From Nitrospiraceae bacterium (GTDB lineage: Bacteria > Nitrospirota > Nitrospiria > Nitrospirales > Nitrospiraceae), in contig JAICXS010000091.1 of the NCBI GenBank assembly GCA_025934615.1, positions 1 through 7,031 on the forward strand: a stretch of DNA of 7,031 nucleotides, read 5' to 3'. Position 1 is the stretch's first letter, and the number at the start of each line of letters is the position of its first letter. This document shows, piece after piece, positions 1 through 6,428 of this stretch. Position numbers and translations under genes: made by a program. A model generated the notes under the pieces. It ran no database searches and was not told the origin of the DNA. It saw only the letters and a program-made list of their open reading frames with translations.

Positions 1-207
1 AAGAAATTCAGGCGTACGCGCATCACGCACAAATGGTGGAATAAAACCAGGCGGGAAACCCTAGTCGACGCTGCCGGGAAGGCCCACCTCAAGCAGAAAA
101 CTGTGCGTAATGTAGCGAAAATACGTGGCCGAGTCAACCAGTTCCGCGCGGAGATGCCCTGTCAGACAATGGGTATTTTTTCAGGTCGGGAAGATGACGA
201 CGTATGA
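1..207 (+). other. Ambiguous left edge; possible 3' end of an upstream gene
   Basis: Frame 1 is open from the window edge to a TGA at 205-207 (68 codons), and that stop overlaps the ATG of the next gene as ATGA, the usual look of coupled genes. However, the translation is unusually rich in Arg and Lys (it contains runs such as KKFRRTR and HKWWNKTRR) and resembles no family I know, so it may be a chance open frame. A competing possibility is a short tail in frame 3 ending at TAA 42-44 (…AYAHHAQMVE), which has a more ordinary composition; the gap up to 204 would then be non-coding. I cannot decide between them without the sequence to the left. Confidence 0.2.
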
Positions 208-866
208 TGGTGACCGACACTCGTATTGAGATAAGATGCGCCATGCTCCTCGCGAGTTTATGTGGAACGGTGGTACTTGTGGCGCTCGTGGTAGTGGATT
301 GGTTGTACTTCAACAGCATGACCGTTCCTCTGAGTCGTTACGGATGCGGCATCGCGCGACTCATTGACCGCTTTGCATTCTCTCCGTCGTCTTTGAACCT
401 TAACCCCTTTCGTCAGCATGGTCTGGTGCAACTCGCGCACGGAATCGCTCGCCTCTCTCCCGACGAGCGTTATATTGTGTTGCGTCCCCAATATCATTTA
501 TTCTCGATCCGAGTCCGCACCATGTGGCCGATGAAGGCGACGATTCATCTCAAGCCAGCCGAGTCTGAAACGCGTGTCGAGGGCGTCAAACGGATTCCGT
601 GGTCCTCCGCGCTCATGACGTTGGCCTGGCTCATGACCGTCGCGGTCGGAACGGTGGGATTCGTAATTGCATTTTTGATCAACGGAGGATTTCGCTCTTT
701 CGGTGGAGTTCTCCTCGGTATCGGCGTGACAGCTCTCGGACTGATTGTCCTCGCGTTCGGCCTCGTGATGATCGCGCTGGCGTATCGTCTGGAGAATCAG
801 CGTCTGACGCAGACTTATGAAGACTTGCGCCAGATCATCGTTCCCACGTCTTCCCTCTCTTCATAG
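204..866 (+). CDS. Hypothetical integral membrane protein, three predicted helices
   Basis: The family is not recognised. The 220-aa product has a hydrophobic segment at about residues 13-36, a soluble part of about 95 residues (37-132), and a closely spaced hydrophobic pair at about 133-160 and 165-194, followed by a short polar tail that ends in a Ser-rich stretch. The middle part holds LSPDERYIVLRPQYHLF and several Arg residues, with no catalytic motif that I can name. Two ATG codons lie side by side (204 and 207) and a third at 243 would place the first helix almost at the N-terminus. A weak GGGAAG at 188-193 fits the 204/207 start best. The gene is convergent with the next one, with only 15 bp between the stops and no obvious hairpin terminator. 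Confidence is good that it is a gene, because of its length and consistent membrane pattern, but function is unknown. Confidence 0.72.
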   Translation: MMVTDTRIEIRCAMLLASLCGTVVLVALVVVDWLYFNSMTVPLSRYGCGIARLIDRFAFSPSSLNLNPFRQHGLVQLAHGIARLSPDERYIVLRPQYHLFSIRVRTMWPMKATIHLKPAESETRVEGVKRIPWSSALMTLAWLMTVAVGTVGFVIAFLINGGFRSFGGVLLGIGVTALGLIVLAFGLVMIALAYRLENQRLTQTYEDLRQIIVPTSSLSS

Positions 867-881
867 CACTCATTGTGCAAC

Positions 882-1241
882 CTATCGAGAAGAGCGATCG
901 CCGGATGTATAGGCGTCAAGCAGTGCCGTATATTCGGCGGGCAATGCCGTTGTTTGATTGGAGCGGATCAGTCCTAGAATGATCCCACGGTGTTTGAAAG
1001 AGAGTCCGGAGTCCACAAAGGCCTGCCGATACTGAATCCATACCAAGGCCGGATTGGCGATCACTCGCATTTGCTCTTCTGCCGGCATCGCCGTCAGCGC
1101 GATCGTCAACGACTTAATTGCCTTCTCAACACTGTCATACGGGGGCGCCAATTTCAGCCGCTTGTAAAACATTTCCAAGTGCCGCCGGAAATCCTCTGCC
1201 AGGATTTTAATCGGATCAGTTGATCCTGTTCGGTTCGCCAT
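882..1241 (-). CDS. Hypothetical small soluble protein, likely helical
   Basis: The 119-aa product is not recognised. It has no signal peptide or membrane segment, and its composition suggests mostly alpha-helix with alternating charged and hydrophobic residues, for example AEDFRRHLEMFYKRLKL near residues 15-31 and a central stretch around PAEEQMRVIANPALVWIQY at about 53-71. No metal-binding Cys or His cluster or nucleotide-binding motif is visible. The ATG at 1239-1241 has an AGGA a few bases upstream on the minus strand, which supports this start. It is transcribed away from the RND transporter gene and shares a 106-bp divergent intergenic region with it, so a local regulatory or accessory role is possible, but no helix-turn-helix can be argued from the sequence. 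Reality as a gene rests on natural composition, a plausible ribosome site and lack of a better frame. Confidence 0.75.
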   Translation of the reverse strand: MANRTGSTDPIKILAEDFRRHLEMFYKRLKLAPPYDSVEKAIKSLTIALTAMPAEEQMRVIANPALVWIQYRQAFVDSGLSFKHRGIILGLIRSNQTTALPAEYTALLDAYTSGDRSSR

Positions 1242-1250
1242 AGGTCCTGC

Positions 1251-1280
1251 AGAATACTGAGGCCTTGCTTACCAAGGCAA
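1251..1280 (-). promoter_or_regulatory. Weak candidate promoter for the minus-strand gene
   Basis: On the minus strand a TTGCCT (plus 1275-1280) and a TATTCT (plus 1251-1256) are separated by 18 bp, each matching 4 of 6 sigma70 consensus bases. The start point would fall only a few bases before the ATG at 1241, giving almost no leader, which argues against it because the apparent AGGA ribosome site would be barely transcribed. It also overlaps the inverted repeat at 1262-1278. Confidence 0.15.
1262..1278. repeat. Short inverted repeat in divergent intergenic region
   Basis: GCCTTG and CAAGGC form perfect 6-bp arms around CTTAC. The centre lies about 28 bp upstream of the candidate -35 box of the RND operon, a position typical for an operator or activator site. 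A T5 run follows at 1285-1289, so a weak terminator is the alternative reading, but no plus-strand gene ends nearby and the run is separated from the stem by six bases. Confidence 0.3.
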
Positions 1281-1297
1281 GAGCTTTTTCCTCCTTC

Positions 1298-1326
1298 TTG
1301 ACCCCTCCGTCTCCCTACGATATCCT
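1298..1326 (+). promoter_or_regulatory. Candidate sigma70-type promoter of the RND operon
   Basis: TTGACC at 1298-1303 (5 of 6 consensus bases) is followed after exactly 17 bp by TATCCT at 1321-1326 (4 of 6). Transcription would start near 1333, leaving a leader of about 15 bases before the ATG at 1348. It is well placed to drive the transporter and the genes behind it. The match is by eye only. Confidence 0.42.
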
Positions 1327-1347
1327 GCCTTCTCTCCCGACAGCACG

Positions 1348-3711
1348 ATGTTTCATCGATACATCACCACCATTGTCCGCCATCGGCTCGTCGTCATCGC
1401 AGCGGCACTCGCCGTCTCGGCTTTCTTCGCCATGCAGATCGGGAGCCTTCGCGTCATTGTCGATCCCAACGACAATCTTCCTCAAGCGCATCCCTATGTG
1501 ATCGCAACGAACGAAATCGAACGTATCTTCGGCGGACGGAATTTAGTCGTGATCGGTGTGGAAAGCGTCACCGGCGATATTTTTCAACCGGCTATCTTGG
1601 CCAAATTGGTCCGGCTCACCGACGGCATTTTGAAGATTCCCGGCGTCGTGCGCAGCAATGTCATCAGCCTGGCGTCACGCAAGGCGAAAGACATTGCAGG
1701 GACGGAGGACGGCATGGCGGTCCACCAACTGATGGAGGCGGTGCCGGAAAATGCAGAAGAGATGGCTCGACTGAAACAGGCGGTCTATGCCAATCCCATC
1801 TATGTCGACTCCATCGTGTCTCAACGGGGCACGATGGCGGCCATCATTGCCGATTTCACATTCGGAAAAGACCTCCAGGGGTATCGTGCGATCAAAGAAC
1901 GCGTGGAGACGGTCGTCGATCCTGAGCGGGACGACACGGTCCGGATTTATCAGAGTGGCCTTTCTATCAATCTGGCCTGGCTCGAAATCTATTCCGAACG
2001 AATGGCGTATCTCTTCTTTGCCGCCCTGGCCATCATCATGGCGGTGCTCTACCTGTCATTTCGGTCCATGCAGGGCCTGCTCGTCCCGATCCTCACCGCC
2101 CTCATGAGCGTGATTTGGGGGCTCGGCGTGATGGGTCTCCTGTCGATTCCCATGGACACCTTCAATGCCACGACGCCGATCTTGATCATGGCGGTGGCGG
2201 CGGGCCATTCCGTTCAAATCCTGAAGCGGTACTACGAAGAGTATGGGCGGCTGCATAACAGTGAGCAGGCCGTCATTGCCTCCTTCACGAAGATCGGTCC
2301 GGTGATGGTGACCGCAGGCAGTATCGCGGTGATGAGTTTTCTTGCGCTCGCGGCGTTTCCTACATTGACGATCCGGGTATTCGGCATCTTTACGGCCATC
2401 GGAATCTTTTCCGCTATGCTGCTCGAGATGACCTTCATTCCGGCATTTCGTTCGCTTCTGCCGGCGCCACGGCGGTACGAGACCGAGCGTGAGCGTTCCG
2501 CCGATTGGCTTGATCGTCCGGTTCAGGCCATTGCCATGGTGATCCTCAATCGACGCTGGCATCTCATCTTCGGCATTCTGGCGGTGCCGGCGGCACTGTT
2601 GGTGTTGGGCATGAGCAGAGTGACGGTCGATAACAGCCTCAAAGGGAATTTTTCTCCCGACAGTCCGGTGCGCCTCGAGGATGTTCCATTGAATGCCGGC
2701 ATGGGGGGCACGAACACACTGTATGTGTTGATTGAGGGCCCCGAGGCCGACTCCATCAAAAATCCATCCGTCCTGTACGCGATGGACGCGATGCAAACCT
2801 ATATGGGCGCGCACTATGATTTGGTCGGCAAAACTCAATCATTGGCTGACTTCCTGAAAAAGATGAATCGTGCCATGCATGCCGATGATCCCGCTTTTGA
2901 ACGACTGCCGGAGAGCCGGGAGCTGAACGCGCAATATCTTTTCCTGTATTCGATGTCCGGGGATCCCGGCGATTTCGATACCTATGTCGACTACGACTAT
3001 CGGTCGGCGGTGATCTGGGCGTACCTGAAAACCGACAGCACGGCCGCGATCGAGCACATCATCGGCGATTTACGCGCCATCATTCCACAACAGTTTCCTC
3101 CAGAGTACAAGGTCAGTATCGGGGGCGGCATGGCTCAAGGAGCGGCGTTGAATGACGTGATGGTCAAAGGGAAACTGCTCAATATCGGCGTCATCGCCGC
3201 CAGTATCTACCTCATCTCGTCGCTTGTGCTGCGTTCCGCGCTCGCGGGCGCCTTCGTGCTGATTCCCCTGGTGCTGGCGGTCATCGCCAACTTCGGCATC
3301 ATGGGGTGGACCGGCGTGCGGCTCGATATCGGGACCGCAGCCGTCTCCGCCATGGCGGTCGGGGTCGGAGCCGATTATGCCATCTATGTGATCTATCGAC
3401 TGCGTGAAGAGGTACAGCGGTATGGCGATGAAAACAGAGCCTTGCTCGTGACGCTCGGCACGGCGGGGAAGGCCGTGATCTATGTTGCGCTGGCCGTCGG
3501 TGCCGGCTATTCAGTCCTGATGCTGACCGGCTTCGGCATGCATGCCCGTTTGGGGTTTCTCGTGGCCGTCGCGATGGCGGTGAGTTGTCTGGCAGCCATA
3601 GTCATTCTCCCGGCCATGCTCTATGCGAGCCGGCCGAAGTTCGTCTTTATCCCTCAGCCGTTTGCGGGGAACACGATCAAGGACTTTGCCGCACCCATTA
3701 CCCCAGCTTGA
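1348..3711 (+). CDS. RND/MMPL family transporter, 12 membrane helices
   Basis: This 787-aa inner-membrane pump belongs to the RND superfamily, most like the MMPL / HAE3 group (COG1033), whose members use the proton gradient to export hydrophobic compounds or lipids. The sequence shows the duplicated RND plan: helix 1 at about 13-31, a periplasmic domain at 32-218 beginning with VDPNDNLPQAHPYV, helices 2-6 at about 219-368, helix 7 at about 403-421, a second periplasmic domain at about 422-608, and helices 8-12 at about 610-758. Helix 10 carries GADYAIY with Asp676, the likely proton-relay site; the matching place in helix 4 has AAGHSVQ with His287 and no Asp. The ATG at 1348 is the first start after the in-frame stop at 1258-1260; no Shine-Dalgarno is visible, in keeping with a very short leader. 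It heads a run with a LolA-like protein and an outer-membrane barrel. Cargo is unknown; hopanoid, lipid or pigment export are possibilities from family knowledge only. Confidence 0.93.
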   Translation: MFHRYITTIVRHRLVVIAAALAVSAFFAMQIGSLRVIVDPNDNLPQAHPYVIATNEIERIFGGRNLVVIGVESVTGDIFQPAILAKLVRLTDGILKIPGVVRSNVISLASRKAKDIAGTEDGMAVHQLMEAVPENAEEMARLKQAVYANPIYVDSIVSQRGTMAAIIADFTFGKDLQGYRAIKERVETVVDPERDDTVRIYQSGLSINLAWLEIYSERMAYLFFAALAIIMAVLYLSFRSMQGLLVPILTALMSVIWGLGVMGLLSIPMDTFNATTPILIMAVAAGHSVQILKRYYEEYGRLHNSEQAVIASFTKIGPVMVTAGSIAVMSFLALAAFPTLTIRVFGIFTAIGIFSAMLLEMTFIPAFRSLLPAPRRYETERERSADWLDRPVQAIAMVILNRRWHLIFGILAVPAALLVLGMSRVTVDNSLKGNFSPDSPVRLEDVPLNAGMGGTNTLYVLIEGPEADSIKNPSVLYAMDAMQTYMGAHYDLVGKTQSLADFLKKMNRAMHADDPAFERLPESRELNAQYLFLYSMSGDPGDFDTYVDYDYRSAVIWAYLKTDSTAAIEHIIGDLRAIIPQQFPPEYKVSIGGGMAQGAALNDVMVKGKLLNIGVIAASIYLISSLVLRSALAGAFVLIPLVLAVIANFGIMGWTGVRLDIGTAAVSAMAVGVGADYAIYVIYRLREEVQRYGDENRALLVTLGTAGKAVIYVALAVGAGYSVLMLTGFGMHARLGFLVAVAMAVSCLAAIVILPAMLYASRPKFVFIPQPFAGNTIKDFAAPITPA

Positions 3712-3730
3712 CGGTCATCCATTACGGAGA

Positions 3731-3735
3731 AGGAG
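3731..3735 (+). promoter_or_regulatory. Ribosome binding site of the LolA-like gene
   Basis: AGGAG, within GGAGAAGGAG, stands 12 bases before the ATG at 3748. The spacing is a little long, but this is the clearest Shine-Dalgarno in the window. It supports 3748 rather than the in-frame ATGs at 3772 and 3781. Confidence 0.5.
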
Positions 3736-3747
3736 TCCGGCGCAACC

Positions 3748-4566
3748 ATGGCGAACATCAAATTGTGCTGTATGTGGAGTATGGGATTGCGCATCTTGCT
3801 TCTCGCCCTATCGCCTTGGGAGGCGTATTCGGCTGAACTGTCCGGTCACGACATCATGGAAAAGAATTTCTATGCGGGAAAGGTGCCTCATTTGCTCAAT
3901 GAAAGTACGATGACCTTGACCAACGAGAAGGGACAGCAACGCGTCCGGAAGATGCGGAGCGCGTCGATACTTCAAGCGAACGGCATCGATACGAAATTGC
4001 TTATTCGTTTTCTGTTTCCCGGCGATGTGCAGGGCACGGGATATCTTCAGGTTCAACACTACCAGAGCGACGATGACATGTGGATTTACCTGCCGGCGCT
4101 GAAGAAAGTGCGCCGATTAGTGGCGAACAACAAGAGGGACAGCTTTGTCGGCTCGGACTTCTCGTATGGCGACATTTTGTTGCCGGTCGTCGATACGTAT
4201 CGCCATCAGCTTCTGAGACGCGAGATGATCGATGGAGAAGAATGTTACGTCGTCGAATCGACTCCGGCGAATGAGCAAATCAAAAAAGACTACGGCTACT
4301 CGAAATGGGTGGTCTGGGTGCGCACAAGCAATTTTATGGAAAAAAAAGCCGAATATTACGATGGTTCAGGCCGCCTGCTGAAAACCCAAGTAGTTCCTGC
4401 CGTTAAGGAAGTTGACACGAAAGGGCACAAGTGGTGGGCCCTGCGTCGAGAAGTGATCAATCATCAGACCGGCCACCGCACCGAGCTGGCGTTCGACCTC
4501 TTGGACGCCAGTCAGTCAGTGCCTGATGATTTTTTCACGACGCGGTATCTGGAACGTGAAAAATAA
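3748..4566 (+). CDS. Outer membrane lipoprotein-sorting protein, LolA-like fold
   Basis: The 272-aa secreted protein matches the LolA-like 'outer membrane lipoprotein-sorting' family (PF17131 as I recall it), which is regularly encoded next to COG1033 RND pumps. A signal peptide covers about residues 1-28 (basic Lys5 and Arg15, core GLRILLLALS, cleavage likely after AYS at 28). It has no lipobox, since Cys7 and Cys8 lie before the core, so it should be a soluble periplasmic protein. Family marks are FLFPGDVQGTGYL (88-100), DDMWIYLPALKKVRR (109-123) and SFVGSDFSYGD (132-142), followed by a beta-rich half with KWVVWV and a C-terminal DFFTTRYL. LolA folds bind acyl chains in a hydrophobic half-barrel, so carrying a lipid or lipoprotein across the periplasm is a sound inference; the real cargo is not known. 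It lies 36 bp after the pump gene with its own ribosome site, so co-transcription is very likely. Confidence 0.9.
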   Translation: MANIKLCCMWSMGLRILLLALSPWEAYSAELSGHDIMEKNFYAGKVPHLLNESTMTLTNEKGQQRVRKMRSASILQANGIDTKLLIRFLFPGDVQGTGYLQVQHYQSDDDMWIYLPALKKVRRLVANNKRDSFVGSDFSYGDILLPVVDTYRHQLLRREMIDGEECYVVESTPANEQIKKDYGYSKWVVWVRTSNFMEKKAEYYDGSGRLLKTQVVPAVKEVDTKGHKWWALRREVINHQTGHRTELAFDLLDASQSVPDDFFTTRYLEREK

Positions 4567-4617
4567 TTTCGTCTGCAGGATGCTGAAGAAACCGGGATCA
4601 CACCTGTCACGCCCCAC

Positions 4618-4640
4618 GCGCGCCGAGACGCGCCCCTTTC
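4618..4640 (+). terminator. Weak GC hairpin after the LolA-like gene
   Basis: GCGCG at 4618-4622 pairs with CGCGC at 4629-4633 around a six-base loop, and CCCTTTC follows. The stem is short and there is no true T-tract, so at best it causes partial termination or transcript stabilisation between the LolA-like gene and the barrel gene. Confidence 0.2.
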
Positions 4641-4658
4641 CGGGCTTCGTTTGGAATT

Positions 4659-4787
4659 ATGGAACTCCGCTTCCTCACCATCACCGTAACGCGCAGCAAG
4701 TTGGCGCGACCTCTTCGCCGCAGCGGACGCCCTCAACGTACCAATGGGGAAGAGCAGATCGTGGTCGGCTCAGCATTGGGCGGCTGA
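4659..4787 (+). CDS. Doubtful small ORF of 42 codons in the operon gap
   Basis: ATG at 4659 (preceded by TTTGGAATT) opens a frame to TGA 4785-4787. The product starts MELRFLTITVTRSK and is basic in its middle part (ARPLRRSGRPQR). Its third-position composition is similar to the real genes, which is the main argument for it. Against it stand the short length, the weak ribosome site and lack of any known family. It could be a leader peptide for the barrel gene or simply chance. Confidence 0.15.
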   Translation: MELRFLTITVTRSKLARPLRRSGRPQRTNGEEQIVVGSALGG

Positions 4788-4921
4788 AATGGCGGTACGC
4801 CTGCGATATTCTCTTCGCCCGCGACCTTGTTTCAGGAAAGAGAGGGTCCTTCGGGCAGAGCCCCTGTCTTGGCAGGCGCAGTGTGGGCGAGTGCGACAAC
4901 ACTTGGGTCGGGCGGGTGTAA

Positions 4922-6409
4922 TTGGCGACTTTTTTGAGCATCCTGGTAGGACTCCTGTTGCTCTTCTTATCCGGGCCGCCCGCTTTCGCTGAGGCGCCTG
5001 CTCGGAAGGCGCCTGCCCCATCGATCAAACCTTCGCCGCCCGTGACGGATTCGAAGTCCGCTCCGGCAGTTCCTCCGGTTAGTCCCACTCCAACTGAACC
5101 TGTGGAACCGGTTGCGCCGACACAGAAGACCGAACCGGCAAGTCAAGGCACACAAGCACCATCTCCGTCCTCATTCTTTTCCGTCGGAGCACCGGAGGAA
5201 GCTGATGTTCCAGCATGGCGGCAATGGATCGACCAAGCCGGAATCGGCGGGCATGCGCGGTTCGATTATTACTCCGCGTCAAAACGGCTGGACGGCAACC
5301 ACAATCTGCCAGGTCTGACTTTTCAACCCAAGTTCCAACCGAAGTTCGGTACGTGGGGCGACGCCAAGGTCGAAGCGCGGTTGAAGGATCAGGACTTAGG
5401 CGACCGTCGAGAGCCGGCACAGGGCCGTCTCATTGAAGCCTACTCCAACCTGTACCTGGGCGCGGTCGATGTGCGTGTCGGCAAGCAGAATATTCCATGG
5501 GGGCGAGCCGACGCGTTGAATCCGACGGACAATCTTACCCCCAAAGACTTTACCTTACTGTCGGCGCGGGATGAGGAGGAGCGGCGTATCGGAACGGTTG
5601 GAATCAGGACGAACTATTATCGCGGCGACTATACGCTGTCGCTCATTTGGCTACCGATCTTCAATCCGAGCACCATCCCCTTGAGCCAAACTCCGGGCTT
5701 CCAAATTACTGAAGATAAACGGTCGCAAGGCAAATGGAGCGATCAAGGATTTGCGGCCAAGCTGGACCATACCGGCGGAATCATCGATTGGTCGATCAGC
5801 TATTACTATGGCTTGAATGTCATTCCCATCGGCCGTCCGCTCTCCCCGGTCCAAGCGCAGCTCGTCCATACTCGCCTGAATGTCTTTGGCGCAGACTTCG
5901 CCAAAAATTTTGGCCGCTATGGCGTCCGTGGTGAAATGGCCTATGCGCAGACACAAGACCCGAGCGGCACGGATCCGTTCATCATCAATCCTTATTTCAT
6001 GTATGTGCTTGGTGTCGATCGGGACATAACCGAAGATGTAAACATCAATGTCCAGGCCTACCAACGTGTGATCGTAAATTTCCACGATCCGTTTGCCATT
6101 CAGGACCCCGTCGCGCGAAACGTGGCGGTGTTGAGCGATACGTTTAATCAACAACTCAATCAGTATCAGGGTGGGTTTACGAGCCGAATCAAAGCCACCT
6201 GGTTGAATAAGACACTTGAGGGAGAGCTACTCGGCATGTTGAATTTGCCGCGCCGCGATTTTTTTATACGCCCGTCGTTGGCCTACGCGTTTACCGACGT
6301 GTGGCGGGGATACATCGGATGGGACATTTTTAATGGACAACAAACGTCATTTTTCGGCCGGCTGGAGCCGAATACGGCGTTCTTTCTAGAAATCAGAGCG
6401 ATCCTGTAA
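4922..6409 (+). CDS. Outer-membrane beta-barrel, porin-like, with Pro-rich linker
   Basis: The 495-aa product has a hydrophobic signal sequence (about 4-20, cleavage probably after AFA at 23), a linker at 24-98 with 17 prolines between residues 26 and 82, and then a long beta-barrel to the end, with alternating polar and aromatic strands. VRVGKQNIPWGRADALNPTD (Trp193) and the following LTPKDF and DEEERRIG segments are typical of DUF1302-like or related outer-membrane proteins found beside RND pumps. The C-terminus FFLEIRAIL alternates like a barrel's last strand but lacks the usual final Phe. The start is uncertain: TTG at 4922 follows the in-frame stop 4919-4921, and a second TTG lies at 4934; neither gives the positive charges expected before a signal core, and the upstream Shine-Dalgarno is poor. 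A GTG at 4891 in the neighbouring frame would supply them if one T were missing from the T6 run at 4930-4935. Likely role: outer-membrane exit for the pump's cargo (inferred). Confidence 0.85.
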   Translation: MATFLSILVGLLLLFLSGPPAFAEAPARKAPAPSIKPSPPVTDSKSAPAVPPVSPTPTEPVEPVAPTQKTEPASQGTQAPSPSSFFSVGAPEEADVPAWRQWIDQAGIGGHARFDYYSASKRLDGNHNLPGLTFQPKFQPKFGTWGDAKVEARLKDQDLGDRREPAQGRLIEAYSNLYLGAVDVRVGKQNIPWGRADALNPTDNLTPKDFTLLSARDEEERRIGTVGIRTNYYRGDYTLSLIWLPIFNPSTIPLSQTPGFQITEDKRSQGKWSDQGFAAKLDHTGGIIDWSISYYYGLNVIPIGRPLSPVQAQLVHTRLNVFGADFAKNFGRYGVRGEMAYAQTQDPSGTDPFIINPYFMYVLGVDRDITEDVNINVQAYQRVIVNFHDPFAIQDPVARNVAVLSDTFNQQLNQYQGGFTSRIKATWLNKTLEGELLGMLNLPRRDFFIRPSLAYAFTDVWRGYIGWDIFNGQQTSFFGRLEPNTAFFLEIRAIL

Positions 6410-6416
6410 GACTGAT

Positions 6417-6428
6417 GACGAGCTCGTC
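6417..6428. repeat. 12-bp perfect palindrome before the phosphatase gene
   Basis: GACGAGCTCGTC is a perfect palindrome with no loop, eight bases after the barrel gene's stop. It could be a dimeric-regulator site; a terminator is unlikely because there is no loop or T-run. A TATGAT (6441-6446) stands behind it as a possible -10 box, but I see no matching -35 box. Confidence 0.25.

Larger units (their letters stand above)
4567..4921 (+). other. 355-bp intergenic gap in the export operon
   Basis: I find no convincing gene here. Frame 2 is open across most of it but gives a Arg/Pro/Ser-rich translation typical of non-coding DNA, ending at TAA 4919-4921 directly before the next start. A 42-codon frame with ATG at 4659 is listed separately. 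A 5-bp GCGCG/CGCGC hairpin (4618-4633, loop CCGAGA) followed by CCCTTTC could be a weak terminator or attenuator. Small stems GGGC-AGA-GCCC and CC-TTCG-GG occur near 4845-4865, but I could not match them to any riboswitch or small RNA. No clear -35/-10 pair stands out. Confidence 0.5.

Noticed and set aside
134..319. 61-codon minus frame overlapping the start of the membrane protein gene
   Set aside because: It is Thr/Ser/Arg-rich without a pattern and overlaps the first helix of a better supported plus-strand gene.
1262..1290. Rho-independent terminator
   Set aside because: The hairpin is only 6 bp, the T run starts six bases after it, and no plus-strand gene ends upstream closer than about 400 bp; an operator is the better reading.
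2056..2838. 260-codon open frame on the minus strand inside the pump gene
   Set aside because: It lies fully opposite strongly supported RND coding sequence, and its translation is rich in His, Arg and Gln as expected from an antisense frame.
4800..4920. Possible riboswitch or structured RNA before the barrel gene
   Set aside because: I compared by eye with cobalamin, glycine, SAM, c-di-GMP riboswitches and RNase P RNA cores; none of their conserved sequences is present. Only small unsupported stems remain.
4526..4921. 131-codon plus frame over the operon gap
   Set aside because: It begins inside the LolA-like gene, has no ribosome site, gives an Arg/Ser/Pro-rich translation with no pattern, and ends exactly at the stop before the barrel gene's TTG.
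4681..5088. 135-codon minus frame across the barrel gene's start
   Set aside because: It overlaps the signal peptide and proline-rich linker, and its Gly/Ala-rich N-terminal part is simply the complement of the Pro/Ala-rich coding region.
5651..6154. 167-codon minus frame inside the barrel gene
   Set aside because: It looks fairly protein-like, but the plus frame has clear beta-barrel strands over the whole stretch, and no ribosome site or neighbour supports the minus frame.
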